DNA from: Hippopus hippopus
Lineage: Eukaryota; Mollusca; Bivalvia; Cardiida; Cardiidae
Direction of reading: 5' to 3'
Assembly (NCBI GenBank): GCA_946811185.2
Contig: OX328104.1
Coordinates: forward strand, 46,484,505 to 46,548,504
DNA length: 64,000 bases
The notes beneath the pieces are model-generated. The model searched no databases. It worked only from the letters and a program-made list of their open reading frames with translations, and was not told the DNA's origin. Numbering within the stretch: the stretch's first letter is position 1; each line of letters opens with the position of its first letter. This document shows, piece after piece, positions 45,862 to 57,380 of the stretch. The position numbers and the translations under genes were made by a program.

Positions 45862-46601
45862 GTTAGGACTTGTTAATCTCTACTGGCCATAGGCCATAAA
45901 AGCTTATGTTATGGCATGGACTCTGTCCATCAATCATTCCCTCTATCTGTCATTTTTGTCACTGTTCATGTCATGAAGTCCACTTTTTTAATTTTTGTGA
46001 CACTTGCACAGTTAGTCTACATAATGATAAGTTTGAATTCTATAGAATTTGAAGAACAAGAGGACCATGATGGTCCTATATCACTCACCTGAGCACAAGA
46101 ATAAAAGGTTAAGTACAATCAAATACATTTTCTTCTTTCTTTACTCACTCATACCTGTACTATTTCTTGATTGAGCATTAAAAAGGAAAGTAGGACAATA
46201 GCCCCACCAGACATTAGCCAATTGCCCGTTTTTTGATGAGGTGAACATTATCCTCTCAGTCTAATTGCCAGGGCAGACATTTGCCCCTCAATCAATATTA
46301 CAACCTGGACATTACCCCGTCAGTCAAGATAACATTGCAGACAATAAGCCCGCGATGCATCTGACAGGGCGGACATTAGCCCCTCGTTTTTTTCTTACTT
46401 ACTTACTATAAGGTTGATTGAGGGGCTAATGTCTGTGTTGTTATTTTGACTGAAGGGCAGCAAGCTGTCAAACAAGTGCTGATTACATTTTCTATCTGTC
46501 GTAATCTATGCAATCTTTCAACCTCCAGGTTAAATATTTGTCATGAAGCCACAAGAATGACTACAGTTTTATAAAACATCAACAAATTGGTTATATTTAG
46601 C
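45862..46601. other. Relics of Helentron-like ends, GACATTAGCCCC repeats
   Basis: TCTCTACTGGCCATAGGCCATAAAAGC at 45880-45906 resembles the reversed 3' end of the CTGGCC family. AACAAGAGGACC at 46055, with the hairpin AGGACCATGATGGTCCT, is a 5' end that breaks off within about 60 bp. From 46200 to 46440 there are about five GACATTAGCCCCTCA-like motifs, the last one inverted. No gene. Confidence 0.5.
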
Positions 46602-46831
46602 TTAACTTTTTACCAAAGAGCAAATTCTTAGACATGTCCAAATTGAAAGCATTCGCAGATGACAAATTAAACATGACTCGAATCATGGAATTTGTCTTTG
46701 AATGGGTAGGAAACATTGTGGGAAAAGGAGAAAATACTGGTTACCAGGATTTTCTCCTCTTTCCCTAAAATGTTTTCAAAAGGCTCTTCCTCAGGGTCGT
46801 TAAAACTCTGGATTTTGTGGTAAAGGGTTAA
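46602..46831. mobile_element. TTAA-type MITE family A, complete copy
   Basis: TTAACTTTTTACCAAAGAGC at the left and TTTTGTGGTAAAGGGTTAA at the right. TTAA flanks both ends. Central palindrome around GAAAATACTGGTTACCAGGA. Confidence 0.75.
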
Positions 46832-46944
46832 AATGAGTAAATGGGTATCTTTAACTTTTGTTTAAAAAAAACAAAAAATGGACCATAACATTTAAAGATA
46901 CATTTTGTCTTGATTGTATTGCATATGTTAGCTACAGTACCTTT
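46832..46944. other. Short spacer
   Basis: AT-rich spacer between a MITE and the tandem-array element, with nothing recognisable. Confidence 0.5.
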
Positions 46945-48732
46945 TTAGCTCACCTGAGCACGAAGTGCTCATGGTGAGCTATTGTGATTGTGCTGTGTCT
47001 GGCGTCCGTTGTCTGTCGTGCGTCGTCAACTTTTACCTTGTGTACACTCTAGAGGCCACATTTTCAGTCCGATTCTTGTGAAACTTGGTCAGAATGTTTG
47101 TCTTGATGATATCTCAGACGAGTTCGAAAATGGGTCATGTCGGGTCAAAAACTAGGTCAAATCTTAGAAAAACCTTGTTTACGCTCTAGAGGCCACATTT
47201 TCAGTCCGATACTCATGAAACTTTGTCAGAATGTTTCCCTTGATGATATCTCGAACGAGTTCGAAAATGGGTCATGTCGGGTCAAAAACTAGGTCACTAG
47301 GTCAAATCTTACAAAAACCTTGTGTACGCTCTAGAGGCCACATTTTCTGTCCAATACTCCTGAAAGTTGGTCAGAATGTTTTTCTTGATAATATCTTGGA
47401 CGAGTTCAAAAATGGGCCATGTCGGGTCAAAAATGGGTCACCAGGTCAAATCTTAGAAAAACCTTGTGTACGCTCTAGAGGCCTTATTTTCAGTCCAATA
47501 CTCCTGAAAGTTGGTCAGAATGTTTGTTTTGATGATATTTCGGACGAGTTCGAAAATGGGCAATGTCGGGTCAAAAACTAGGTCACCAGGTCAAATCTGA
47601 GAAAAACCTTGTGTATGCTATAGAGGCCACATTTTCAGTCCAAAACTCTTGAAAGTTGGTCAGAATGTTTGTCTTGATGATATCTCTGACAAATTTGAAA
47701 ACGGGCCATGTTGGGTCAAAAACTAGGTCACTAGGTCAAATCTTAAAAAAAACCTTGTGCATGTTCCAGAAGCCACATTTTCTGTCCAATACTCATGAAA
47801 TTTCGTCAGAATGTTTCTCTTGATAATATATCGCAGATGAGTTAAAAAGTGGGCCATGTGGGGTCAAAAACTAGGTCACTAGGTGAAATCTTTGAAAAAC
47901 CTTGTGTATGCTCCAGAAACCTTATTTTCAGTCCAATGCTCTTTAAAGTTTGTCAGAATGTTTGTCATGATGATAGCTTGAATGAGTTTGAAAATGGGTC
48001 ATGTCAGGTCAAAAACTAGGTCACCAGGTCAAATCTTAGAAAAACCTTATGTAAGCTCTAGAGGCCACATTTTCAGTCCAATAATCTTGAAATTCAGTCA
48101 GAATGTTTGTCTTGATAATTTCTTAGACTAGTATGAAAATGGGTCATGTTGGATAAAAAACTAGGTCACAAGGTCAAATCTTGGAAAAACCTTTTGTACT
48201 ATAATTACAGTCCAATATTCTTTAAACTTTTGTTAGAATGTTGGTCTTGATGATATCTTGCATGAGTTTGAAAATGGGTCACGTGGAATAAAAACTAGGT
48301 CACCAAGTTTCATCCTTGAAAAACCGTGTGTATGCTCTAGAGGCCACATTTTTAGTCCAATAATCTTGAAATTTGGTTTGAATGTTTGTCTTGATAATCT
48401 AGTACGAATATGGGTCATGTTGGATAAAAGACTAGGTCTCTAGATCAAATCTCGGAAAAACCTTTTATACACCCTACAGGCCACATTTTCTCTCGAATAC
48501 TCATGAAAGTTTGTCGTAATGTATGTCTGGATAATTTCTACATGTCAAGTAGGCCGCTGAGACAAATTCTAGAAAAAGCTTGTGTGCACTGTAGAGGCCA
48601 TATCTGTAAGCCCAATACTAATGAGTGTTTGTCAGAGTGTTTGTCTTAATATCTCTGAAGAGATTGGAAATGGGTCATGTTTGATCAAAAGGCTTAGGTG
48701 AGCGACTTCAGGGCCATCATGGCCCTCTTGTC
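46945..48732 (-). mobile_element. Helentron-like tandem-array element, complete
   Basis: Left (3' end, reversed) TTAGCTCACCTGAGCACGAA with the GAGCAC-GAA-GTGCTC hairpin; right (5' end, reversed) GCGACTTCAGGGCCATCATGGCCCTCTTG. Between them are about eleven units of about 145 bp with CTAGGTCAAATCTTAGAAAA and CTCTAGAGGCCACATTTTC. It is the best reference copy in the window for 22563-24140, which shares the order and many differences of its distal units. Confidence 0.8.
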
Positions 48733-48819
48733 TTGTTATTTTATCATAGTAGTTCTATCAGTGATTGAATTCAAAGTACTGAATATTCATCCTGCCATGA
48801 TAAAGTACAAAAGGTATGG

Positions 48820-48827
48820 CCTACAGC
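48820..48827. repeat. 8 bp target duplication of the hAT-like element
   Basis: CCTACAGC, repeated exactly at 51013-51020. Confidence 0.75.
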
Positions 48828-51012
48828 TAGGGGTGTAACGATACATCGGACTATCGATGGATCGCGATGGTGAGCGTGTCGATGCTACTGCATCGATTGT
48901 TATGTTGAAAATCGATAACTATCGCCGATAGTTACCTCAAATATCGATAGTTTCGATAGTTTCACTGACAAGAAAGAGGGAGAAAATACTGCAATTCGCT
49001 GATGTATTCGAACGCCCTAAAAGTTCGGACACGTTTAATTATTTACAAAAATAATTTATTTTTTAATTCTTTCTCTGAACACTTCCAAAAGCAAGTTTTC
49101 CTAAATATTCGGACATTCCGTAACGTTAATTTCCCAAAATATTTGACGGGTAATTTTTTGGAATATGTTTTCAATAATGATCGGCTGCATAATATTCATT
49201 TCTGCATAGCAATGTTCATCATTACGAAAATGAATCCTTTGAGAGCTGATTAACTCAGCGATAATTTTAAGTCATGAAATTAGACCAAAATAATTGCAAC
49301 ACTAAGGGTGTTTTTGTTAAAAACTTCTCACCAAAGCGAAAAGTGTGGATTTAGATCAAAGAACAGACCAAACAGTCTGCCTACAGTCTAATCTTAATTT
49401 ACATAGGCCGCCAAAACCATAACCATGCGTGTTGTCCCTCCACAAGCAATAAATAAATCTACTATGAAAAATGAATACTAAACCTCGCTCTTTCTTTTCT
49501 TTATTTATCAGTAATCCATTTCGAATGCATTCGTTTTATTTCGGCTGCAAGGAATTAGATTAATTTTTAGAAAACAGCCGCACTTTTTTATGCTGACTAC
49601 ACAAAACGTGACACGACTGGCGTGTTCTTGCTTCGAATGATTTGCGTGTTACGTCATACCCCTTATCCAAATTTTACTGCAAACATTTGTGTACCCACGA
49701 CAGGCCGACAGGCATCTTGTAGACAGATGGCTTTTAATATAGATCTACATTATGGTCGTTCTGATTTACTCTGCTGATGGCAAGATGCCGATTTTCAAAG
49801 TTGGCGGATGGTGTAGATCAGGGATCGTATATACACATATACGATCCCTGGTGTAGATAGACATCAGACTAAACAGAACACGCTGTCTGATCTTGGATCT
49901 ATACCATCCACTTCTGTACTATGACGTAACTCGTATTAGAAAGCTACTTCTTTCTCGGGCTAAAAAAGGTAAGATAATGTTTAACAGTGTTCCCACTCGC
50001 GCAAATTATTGCGTAAATCACGTTACAGAATTGAAATTCACGTAACAGATTCTGGTTACACCCGAGACTTCGCGTAAGAAAATGCATGGACAGAAAAGGC
50101 CATTATACGCTTTTCTTGTTAAAAATGACAGGTTTTGAAATTACTTGTTACCGTCATTGACAATCTTTTTGTCAAATCATGTGGAAATACCTAGCCAGAA
50201 ATTAACAGACATGAAAAACTGATCGGAGTAAAAAACACGGAAACCCATGACACAACAAAATGTCTCTTTGACATTGTCCGATGAGAGTCACTTCAGATCG
50301 TCTTTTCAGCTTTTTAATGACTATAAGCAGTAAATTTATACAAATATCTTAATATAACACACTTTTTGGATACACATACAACAAGGTAAAACCTATTATT
50401 TCGGCCACCCCCTTTTTTTCAGAATGATAATTTCCTAAAGATTTGGAGACTAAACAAAAATAATCAAAATAATTATTTTTTCTGTCTGAATATATTGGCC
50501 AATTATGGGTAAAATTAGATAAATTCTATCAACTCAAAAAAACCTTAAGGGCTCACATTTAAAAGGTGATTTCTTTAAAAGTTTAAAGTTGCTTTATAAT
50601 TACTTCTTATTAGGTGTGTTTATGAACCACCAGCATTTGTCAGCATTTCGTGCTTTGCATGCTGTAGTATATCAATCAGACTTTAAAGTTGACTTCTTCA
50701 AAAGTTCAGAGTAATTAGGTATGTTAAATTGTTTGTGAGCCATCTGCATTTAGAAAAAAATTGTCATTGAAATTTATTGAGCATCTTGCATTTAACTCTA
50801 TTTTCCCCTTTATTTGCTATTCAAAACTATACTCAAGTAGAATTTAAACTACTCGGAGATGTAATTTGGTGAAATTCATCTCATGCAATTCATCCAATAG
50901 TATTGCAATAGTATTGCAATAGTAACAGGCAATATCAATACTATTGCAATAGTATTTTTTCCAATGTCAATACTATCGCAATAGTAGATTTTGGCCTCAA
51001 TAGTCAACCCTA
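48828..51012. mobile_element. hAT-like non-autonomous element
   Basis: Begins TAGGGGTGTAACGATAC, a start common in hAT elements; the end is the inverse TAGGGTTGACTATTGAGG. A perfect 8 bp duplication flanks it. Subterminal ATCGATA-type repeats (48860-48960) and AGTATTGCAATAGTA-type repeats (50900-50995) could be transposase-binding clusters. The interior holds a 32 bp mini-element (49819), a relic of the CAGTGTTCCCACT family (49985-50345) and no transposase. Confidence 0.75.
49811..49858. mobile_element. 32 bp palindromic element with 8 bp duplication
   Basis: GTGTAGAT (49811-49818), then 32 bp, then GTGTAGAT (49851-49858). The 32 bp are CAGGGATCGTATAT, four bases ACAC, and the exact inverse of the first 14 bases. 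It consists of two terminal repeats and essentially nothing else. Related minimal copies are at 31364 and 32954. Confidence 0.85.
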
Positions 51013-51020
51013 CCTACAGC

Positions 51021-51848
51021 CATATCTACCTTTTTAAACTAGATGCGCAGTACATAAGAATGACAATAACTGTCTGAAATCAGATATATATTTTATTATT
51101 CCTTGTAAATCTTGTGATAAGCTCCACTTTTAAGACAGTTTATTAATCTGGTGATTTATTTGCAATGTATGTTACCAAGATGAGTTGATAATAATTAATG
51201 TTGAATAATGAATGTATCTGCTATAGCGCATTTGTTGGCCAGTATTCAGTTACAGAGGGCCATAGTGTCATAGGGTATGAGGGCTAATATTTGCTCAGTA
51301 AAATCATCATCATCATCATTCTCATGCATGCCAGCTATATTTGTGACTGCATGTTTTCATTATGGAAACTAGGGTTTTTGTTTTTCCATTGTTGCCTATT
51401 TAGAAGTATGTCCGCTTAGGTAACTGTTTGGCATCATGGAACTCAGAAGAATCATCTCATGATTATGAAACAAGGCTGAGTATAAATGTTGGAAATGCAA
51501 TGCTTTAGGTTTGGCATTTAAACTGCTCAAGTCTAAAAATAGTCAATGAAGAGCCCTAGCTTTTTTCCCCCCATTCTTTTATCCATGTTTATCCTTTTTT
51601 CTCCATTGTATGTTTTTATCCCATTTTCTCCCTTTTATGTTAACTTTGAAATGACAGCCATTTTAAGTGTTTGCATATGCTGTTCATATTTTGGTCAGTA
51701 TTATGTTTTTTTGCAATTAGAGGTCATCCAAATTATTATCTCTCAAATGGCAATCTTTCTATTGCTCATATTATCTTGTTCTAAGAGCATATGTATAACT
51801 TCTTGTGTTATGTTTGCACAGTTTCAAGGCTATGTTTTCACTTAGTCA
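51021..51848. other. No gene seen
   Basis: Spacer with an ATC microsatellite at about 51303-51319. The open frame at 51546-51845 is hydrophobic but has no recognisable motif, and its composition simply reflects T-rich DNA. Confidence 0.5.
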
Positions 51849-52112
51849 TTGCCCAGCCAAAGAGCTCAGTGATTAGCGTGTCTGACATGTGACCTGGTGG
51901 TTGTTGGTTCGATACGGGGTTGAGGCAAACTTTCTGTCTGGCGATTTTTTGCCTCTCACCTCTGGTGCATGTGAGAAAAGTAGTCGGTGGCTTGGGAAGA
52001 AAGTTGTATCAGTACTGGTATGAGAAAGCCAGGAAACCACGAGTAGGTGCACTGACCACTGTGATATGGCCTAATGTGTTAAAACGGCACTAAACTCCAT
52101 ACAAACAAACAT
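51849..52112 (+). mobile_element. tRNA-derived SINE
   Basis: The head resembles a tRNA: box A region GAGCTCAGTGATTAGCGTG (about 51862) and box B GGTTCGATAC (51906), spaced as in tRNA genes. A conserved-looking body follows, with GTGTTAAAACGGCACTAAAC and a tail of ACAAACAAAC. This layout fits V-SINE/RUDI-type elements of molluscs; the family name is a suggestion. Transcription would be by RNA polymerase III from the internal boxes. Confidence 0.8.
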
Positions 52113-52442
52113 TCAAATCACTTTCTCGTTTACATTGCATTTTAGTGATTTATCATCAGCGCAAGTACAAAACTTGCTATATTCATCATGTGCTGTACAC
52201 GTTCAACAGAGACAAAATCTTTATTGATATTTCAGCTGGCTAATTATTTTTTACCATGTTTGATAGATATGCTGTGACTCTTCTTATTTCTACTATGGGC
52301 AAGGCCTGTGTATGGTTTTGTTTTTCTCTCTCTCTTTCTCTCTCACACATGCATATGGAGGTACCTGTCATATTTCAAGATGGAAATGCCTTCTAGAATA
52401 TACTTTGACTATTTGAAGCTCCACCTCATTTGATGTTAGCAT
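52113..52442. other. No gene seen
   Basis: Spacer with a TC-rich run at 52324-52344. Confidence 0.5.
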
Positions 52443-52820
52443 AATGGCCCCCCATCCAAGCCTTGGTGATGGATGGAGGGCATTATTGAAGTAAAGCCGG
52501 AGGCTGAGCATGTAGAAAACAGCATATCGTTCCGAACCTTAAACGACCATCACGCTTTAAAAACATACAAGTGTACCCCATTGCGTCACTACCGGAAGCC
52601 GCAAACATGTGTTTCTCATAATTCAAAGAAATGTTTGTTTAGTTGCTACAAGAACCCTGGGAGGGTATAAATCAAACAGAGTATTACAAGACAGAGAAAT
52701 GAGTACTAATAACAAGAAAACAATGTAACCAAATAGGGATGGGTTCCTACATGCTCAGCCTCCGGCTTTACTTCAATAATGCCCTCCATCCATCACCAAG
52801 GCTTGGATGGGGGGGCCATT
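52443..52820. mobile_element. Element with near-perfect 73 bp inverted repeat
   Basis: The left arm 52443-52515 (AATGGCCCCCCATCCAAGCC at its start) is the inverse of 52747-52820 except for one extra G. A short second block, AAAGCC...CATGTAGAAAACAGCAT, follows each AATAATGCC/GGCCATTATT motif on the right as well (52832-52865), so the terminus was partly duplicated. The interior of about 230 bp is non-coding. Confidence 0.75.
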
Positions 52821-53048
52821 ATTTTCCGTAAAGCCTTTGGCTTTCACATGTAGAAAACAGCATCTTCAAAGAGCAACTGAACAAGCCAGAACAGCTATAC
52901 ATACAAAAAAGTTACACAAACAAAGAGCACTAATAATGAACTGAAGTTAAGCACTAAGAGTCAATGTAACTCCAAAAACCAACTGGAACAAGTAACCCAT
53001 ATATGTACACAGGTAAGTAAATGACTATACATGTCCTTACTATTTTAG

Positions 53049-53545
53049 AACTGAATTCACGAATTATTCATGAATTGTTCATGAACTGTTCATTACCCAA
53101 GTTCATGAAATGATCTTAAAATTCCTTAAAGTGCAAATGAGACAAATTCTTGAAGAGTCCTTGATTACTTCATAAAAACAAAGTTCATGAACAGTCTTTA
53201 AAATTACCCTAAGGTTTTTAAAGAACCTTTCAAGGACAGGTATCCATGAATCATTCAAGAACTTATTATGGACAGCAAAACAGTGAAATGTTCTTGAATA
53301 GTTCATTACCAGGTCATTCCAGTTCTAGGATTTTAGTTCTTGTATAGTCCCTGAGATGTACTCTGCCAGTTCATGAACAGATGATAGTTTGAATATTCAT
53401 GAACTGTTCATGAACTTTCCCCATCAGAATTTCAATGTCTCATTTGCACTTCAGGGACTTTTAAGAGTATTTCATGGTCATAACTTCATGAAAAGATGAA
53501 CTAAGTTATCAAGAGTATTTCATGGCCATAAATTCATGAACAGAT
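53049..53545. repeat. TTCATGAA-rich foldback
   Basis: Many ATTCATGAA(C/T)TGTTCATGAA motifs. Inverted arms are visible, for example AAAGTGCAAATGAGACA at about 53129-53145 facing TGTCTCATTTGCACTT at 53432-53448. The right side contains a further direct repeat, AAGAGTATTTCATGG(T/C)CATAA, at 53464 and 53509. Non-coding and probably a decayed foldback element. Confidence 0.6.
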
Positions 53546-53610
53546 GAAGAAATAAATTGCGACCTTGAACTGACCATGGGCTTTTGCACCAAAGACATCC
53601 TTTATTCACC

Positions 53611-53829
53611 CTATACTAGCTTATAAATTCTGGATTTCTACCTTTTGAAAGGATTTGCAGCCAACTCCAAACGTGACTTGAAAGATGAAATCTATTTTAG
53701 GTAGTGAATAAAACATCATAGGACAAGGAGAAAATGGTGGTTACCCGCATTTTCGTATTTTCCTTGAATGCTTTAAAGCTGCCTTCTTTCCTAGGGTTGT
53801 TAAGTCGCGATTCTGAAATAAAGCATTAA
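53611..53829. mobile_element. TTAA-type MITE family A, decayed
   Basis: GGACAAGGAGAAAATGGTGG and CCCGCATTTTCGTATTTTCC mark the central hairpin; right end TTCTGAAATAAAGCATTAA. The left end is weak. Confidence 0.5.
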
Positions 53830-53997
53830 AATTATGTGCATAACTACTGATTGTAATCAATGTTACTGGTACTATCAATTACAAATGCAGGTAACAGCAT
53901 TAAAATACAGAAATGCAACCGGCAATTCATAATAATGGAAAGATGTTAAAAGGCTGACCTACAAAGTAGTGTCATTCAGTGGCAAAAATTCCTGGTA

Positions 53998-56946
53998 AAC
54001 AAGAGGGCCATGATGGCCCTGAAGTCGCTCACCTGAGCCTTTCAAATCAAACATGACCCATTTCCAATCTTTTCAGAGATATTAAGACAAACACTCTGAC
54101 AAACACTCATTAGCATTGGGCTTGCAAATATGGCCTCTACAGTGCACACAAGCTTTTTCTAGAATTTGTCTCAGCGGCCTACTTGACATGTAGAAATTAT
54201 CCAGACAAACATTCCGACAAATTTTCATGAGTATTCGAGAGAAAACGTGGCCTGTAGGATGTATAAAAGGTTTTTCTGAGATTTGACCTAGTGACCTAGT
54301 TTTTTATCCAACATGACCCATATTCATACTAGTCTAAGATATTATCAAGACAAACATTCAAACCAAATTTCAAGATTATTGGACTGAAAATGTGGCCTCT
54401 AGAGCGTACACACGGTTTTTCAAGGATGAAACTTGGTGACCTAGTTTTTATTCCACGTGACCCATTTTCAAATTCATGCAAGATATCATCAAGACAAACA
54501 TTCTAACAAAAGTTTAAAGAATATTGGACTGTAATTATAGTACAAAAGGTTTTTCCGAGATTTGACCTTGTGACCTAGTTTTTTATCCAACATGACCCAT
54601 TTTCATACTAGTCTAAGAAATTATCAAGACAAACATTCTGACTGAATTTCAAGATTATTGGACTGAAAATGTGGCCTCTAGAGCTTACATAAGGTTTTTC
54701 TAAGATTTGACCTGGTGACCTAGTTTTTGACCTGACATGACCCATTTTCAATCTCATCTAAGCTATCATCATGACAAACATTCTGACAAACTTTAAAGAG
54801 CATTGGACTGAAAATGTGGCTTCTGGAGCATACACAAGGTTTTTCGAAGATTTCACCTAGTGACCTAGTTTTTGACCCCACATGGCCCACTTTTGAACTC
54901 ATCAGCAATATCATCAAGAGAAACATTCTGACCAAATTTCAAGGGTATTGGACAGAAAATGTAGTTTCTGGAGCATACACAAGGTTTTTAGCTCACCTTG
55001 TGCTCATGGGGAGCTATTGTGATCGTCCTGTGTCCGGCGTGCGTCGTCCGTCGTCAACTTTTCACCTTGTGTACGCTCGAGAGGCCACATTTTCAGTCCG
55101 ATACTCATGAAACTTGGTCAGAATATTTGTCTCAATAAAATCTCGGACGAGTTCGAAAATGGGTCATGTTGGATCAAAAACTAGGTCACTAGGTCAAATC
55201 TTAGAAAAATCTTGTGTACGCTCTAGAGGCCACATTTTCCGTCCAATACTCCTGAAAGTTGGTCAGAATGTTTGCCTTGATGTTATCTCGGACAAGTTCG
55301 AAAATGGGTCATGTCGGGTCAAAAACTAGGTCAGTAGGTCAAATCTTAGAAAAACCTTGTGTACGCTCTAAAGGCCACATTTTCTGTCCAACACTCCTGA
55401 AAGTTGGTCAGAATGTTTGTCTTGATGATATCTTGGATGAGTTCGAAAATGGGTCATGTTGGGTCAAAAACTAGGTCACTAGGTCATATCTCAGAAAAAC
55501 CTTGTGTACGCTCTAGAGGCCACATTTCAGTCCAACACTCTTGGAAGTTGGGCAGAATGTTTGTCTTGATGATATCTCGGACGAGTTCAAAAATGGGACA
55601 TGTCAGATCAAAAACTAGGTCAGTAGGTCAAATCTTGGGAAAACCTTGTGTACGCTCTGGAGGCCACATTTTCAGTCTAAAACTCTTGAAAGTTGGTCAG
55701 AATGTTTGTCTGGATGATATCTCAGATGAGTTCAAAAATAGGTTATGTGGGGTCAAAAACTAGGTCATTAGGTCAAATCTTGGAAAAACCTTGTGTACGC
55801 TCTGGAGGACACATTTTCAGTCCGATACTCCTGAAACTTGGTCAGAATGTTTGTCTTGATGAGACCTTGAATGAGTTTAAATTTGGGTCATGTGGGGTCA
55901 AAAACTAGGTCACTGGGTCAAAAATTGGAAAAACCTTGTGTACGCTCTAGAGGCCACATTTTCAGTCTGATACTCTTTAAACTTGGTCAGAATGTTTGTT
56001 TTGATGATATCTCAAAAGAGTTTGATAATGGGTAATGTCACGTCAAAAACTAGGTCATTTGGTCAAATCTTAGAAAAACCTTTTGTATGCTCTAGAGGCC
56101 ACATTTTCAGTCCAATACTCATGAAACTTGGTCAGAGTGTTTGTCTTAGTGATATCTAAAAAGTGTTTGATAATGGGTAATGTTTGATCAAAAACTAGGT
56201 CACTAGGCCAAATCTTAGAAAAGCCTTGTGTATGCTGTAGAGGCCACATTTTTAGTCTGAAACTCTTAAAAGTTGGTCAGAATGTTTGTTTTGATAATAT
56301 CTTGAAAGAGTTCGAAAATGGGTAATGTTGGATCAAAAACTAGGTCACTAGGTCAAATCTTAGAAAACCTTGTTTACTTTCTAGAGGCCTCATTTTTAAT
56401 GCAATACTCATGAAACTTGTTCAGAATGTTGGTCTTGCACCAGTTTGCAAGTGGGTCATTTCGGGTCAATAACTCATGAAAATCTTGGTAGAATGTTTGT
56501 CATAATATCTCAAAAGAGATTGAAAATGGGTCATGTTTGGTCAAATGACTCAGCGATTTCAGGGCCATCATGGCCCTCTTGTTTAAAGATTTGACCTAGT
56601 GACCTAGTTTTTGACCCAACATGGCCCGTTTTCAAACTCGTCCGAGATATCATCAAGACAAACATTCTGATCAACTTTCAAGAGTATTGGACAGAAAATG
56701 TGGCTTCTGGACCATACACAAGGTTTTTTAAAGATTTGACCTAGTGACCTAGTTTTTGACCCGACATGACCCATTTTCGAACTTTTTCGAGATATCATCA
56801 AGACAAACATTCTGACCAACTTTCATGAGTATCGGACTGAAAATGTGGCCTCTAGAGTGTACACAAGGTAAAAGTTGACGACGGACGATGGACGCTGGAC
56901 ACAGCACGATCACAATACCTCACCATGAGCACTTCAGGTGAGCTAA
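53998..56946 (+). mobile_element. Helentron-like tandem-array element, outer copy with nested insertion
   Basis: 5' end AACAAGAGGGCCATGATGGC then CCTGAAGTCGCTCACCTGAG; 3' end GAGCACTTCAGGTGAGCTAA, its hairpin partly deleted. The array (about 145 bp units) runs 54050-54987, is cut by another copy (54988-56583), and resumes at 56584 in register. The last unit leads to ACGACGGACGATGGACGCTGG and the 3' terminus. Confidence 0.8.
54988..56583 (-). mobile_element. Helentron-like element nested in its relative
   Basis: Reversed: TTAGCTCACCTTGTGCTCAT at the left and CAGGGCCATCATGGCCCTCTTGTT at the right, with about ten 145 bp units between. The flanks join as AAGGTTT + TAAAGATTTGACC, which restores the array unit of the outer element. 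No target duplication is needed, and the junction lies within a T-run. Confidence 0.8.
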
Positions 56947-57380
56947 AAAGAAAGTCAGTTATTTAAACAGTAGAAAACATTGTTGGACACATTTAGTAGC
57001 ATCTGATTTAAATTTGCAGTTTGCAATAGTATTTAAGATGTCCCATGGATTCAATAGTGTGGAATAACTAGAAACGTTCAAGCTTTCAAATGTCTCAGTA
57101 CTTTAAAATTTACCAATTTCATAATAACAAAAACTGTTCTGGAAAAAGAAAAAAAATGGTGTCAGATAAGAGGGAGCAACATAATTTCAAAATGCAGAAT
57201 ATCAGAAATTGTGATAATCCTATCCTATTGTATGAGTACTTATTAGAATTGTCTCGAGACAGTTCTAATGAATACCCACAAAAAAGGGGTTTGGAAGAGA
57301 TTAAATGGATTTAAGATGACATAACTCCCTCTTTATCTGGAGCTCTTTGTTATTTTCAGATGCTCTCATCTATAAACAGT
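56947..57380. other. No gene seen
   Basis: Spacer downstream (minus strand) of the putative terminal exon. Any 3' untranslated region of that gene would lie here. No clear AATAAA on the minus strand close to the stop was identified. Confidence 0.4.

Noticed and set aside
51546..51845. A hydrophobic 99-codon frame as a membrane protein
   Set aside because: Hydrophobicity reflects T-rich DNA. No conserved motif, no splice sites, and no homologous copy in the window.
51851..51920. A genuine tRNA gene
   Set aside because: Box A and box B are recognisable, but the cloverleaf stems do not close well, and a SINE body and ACAAAC tail follow.
46945..56946. Many frames of 60-120 codons with SSKMGHVGSKTRSLGQILEKP-like peptides
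   Set aside because: These are in-phase readings of the 145 bp tandem units. They recur in every array and have no start or splice context.
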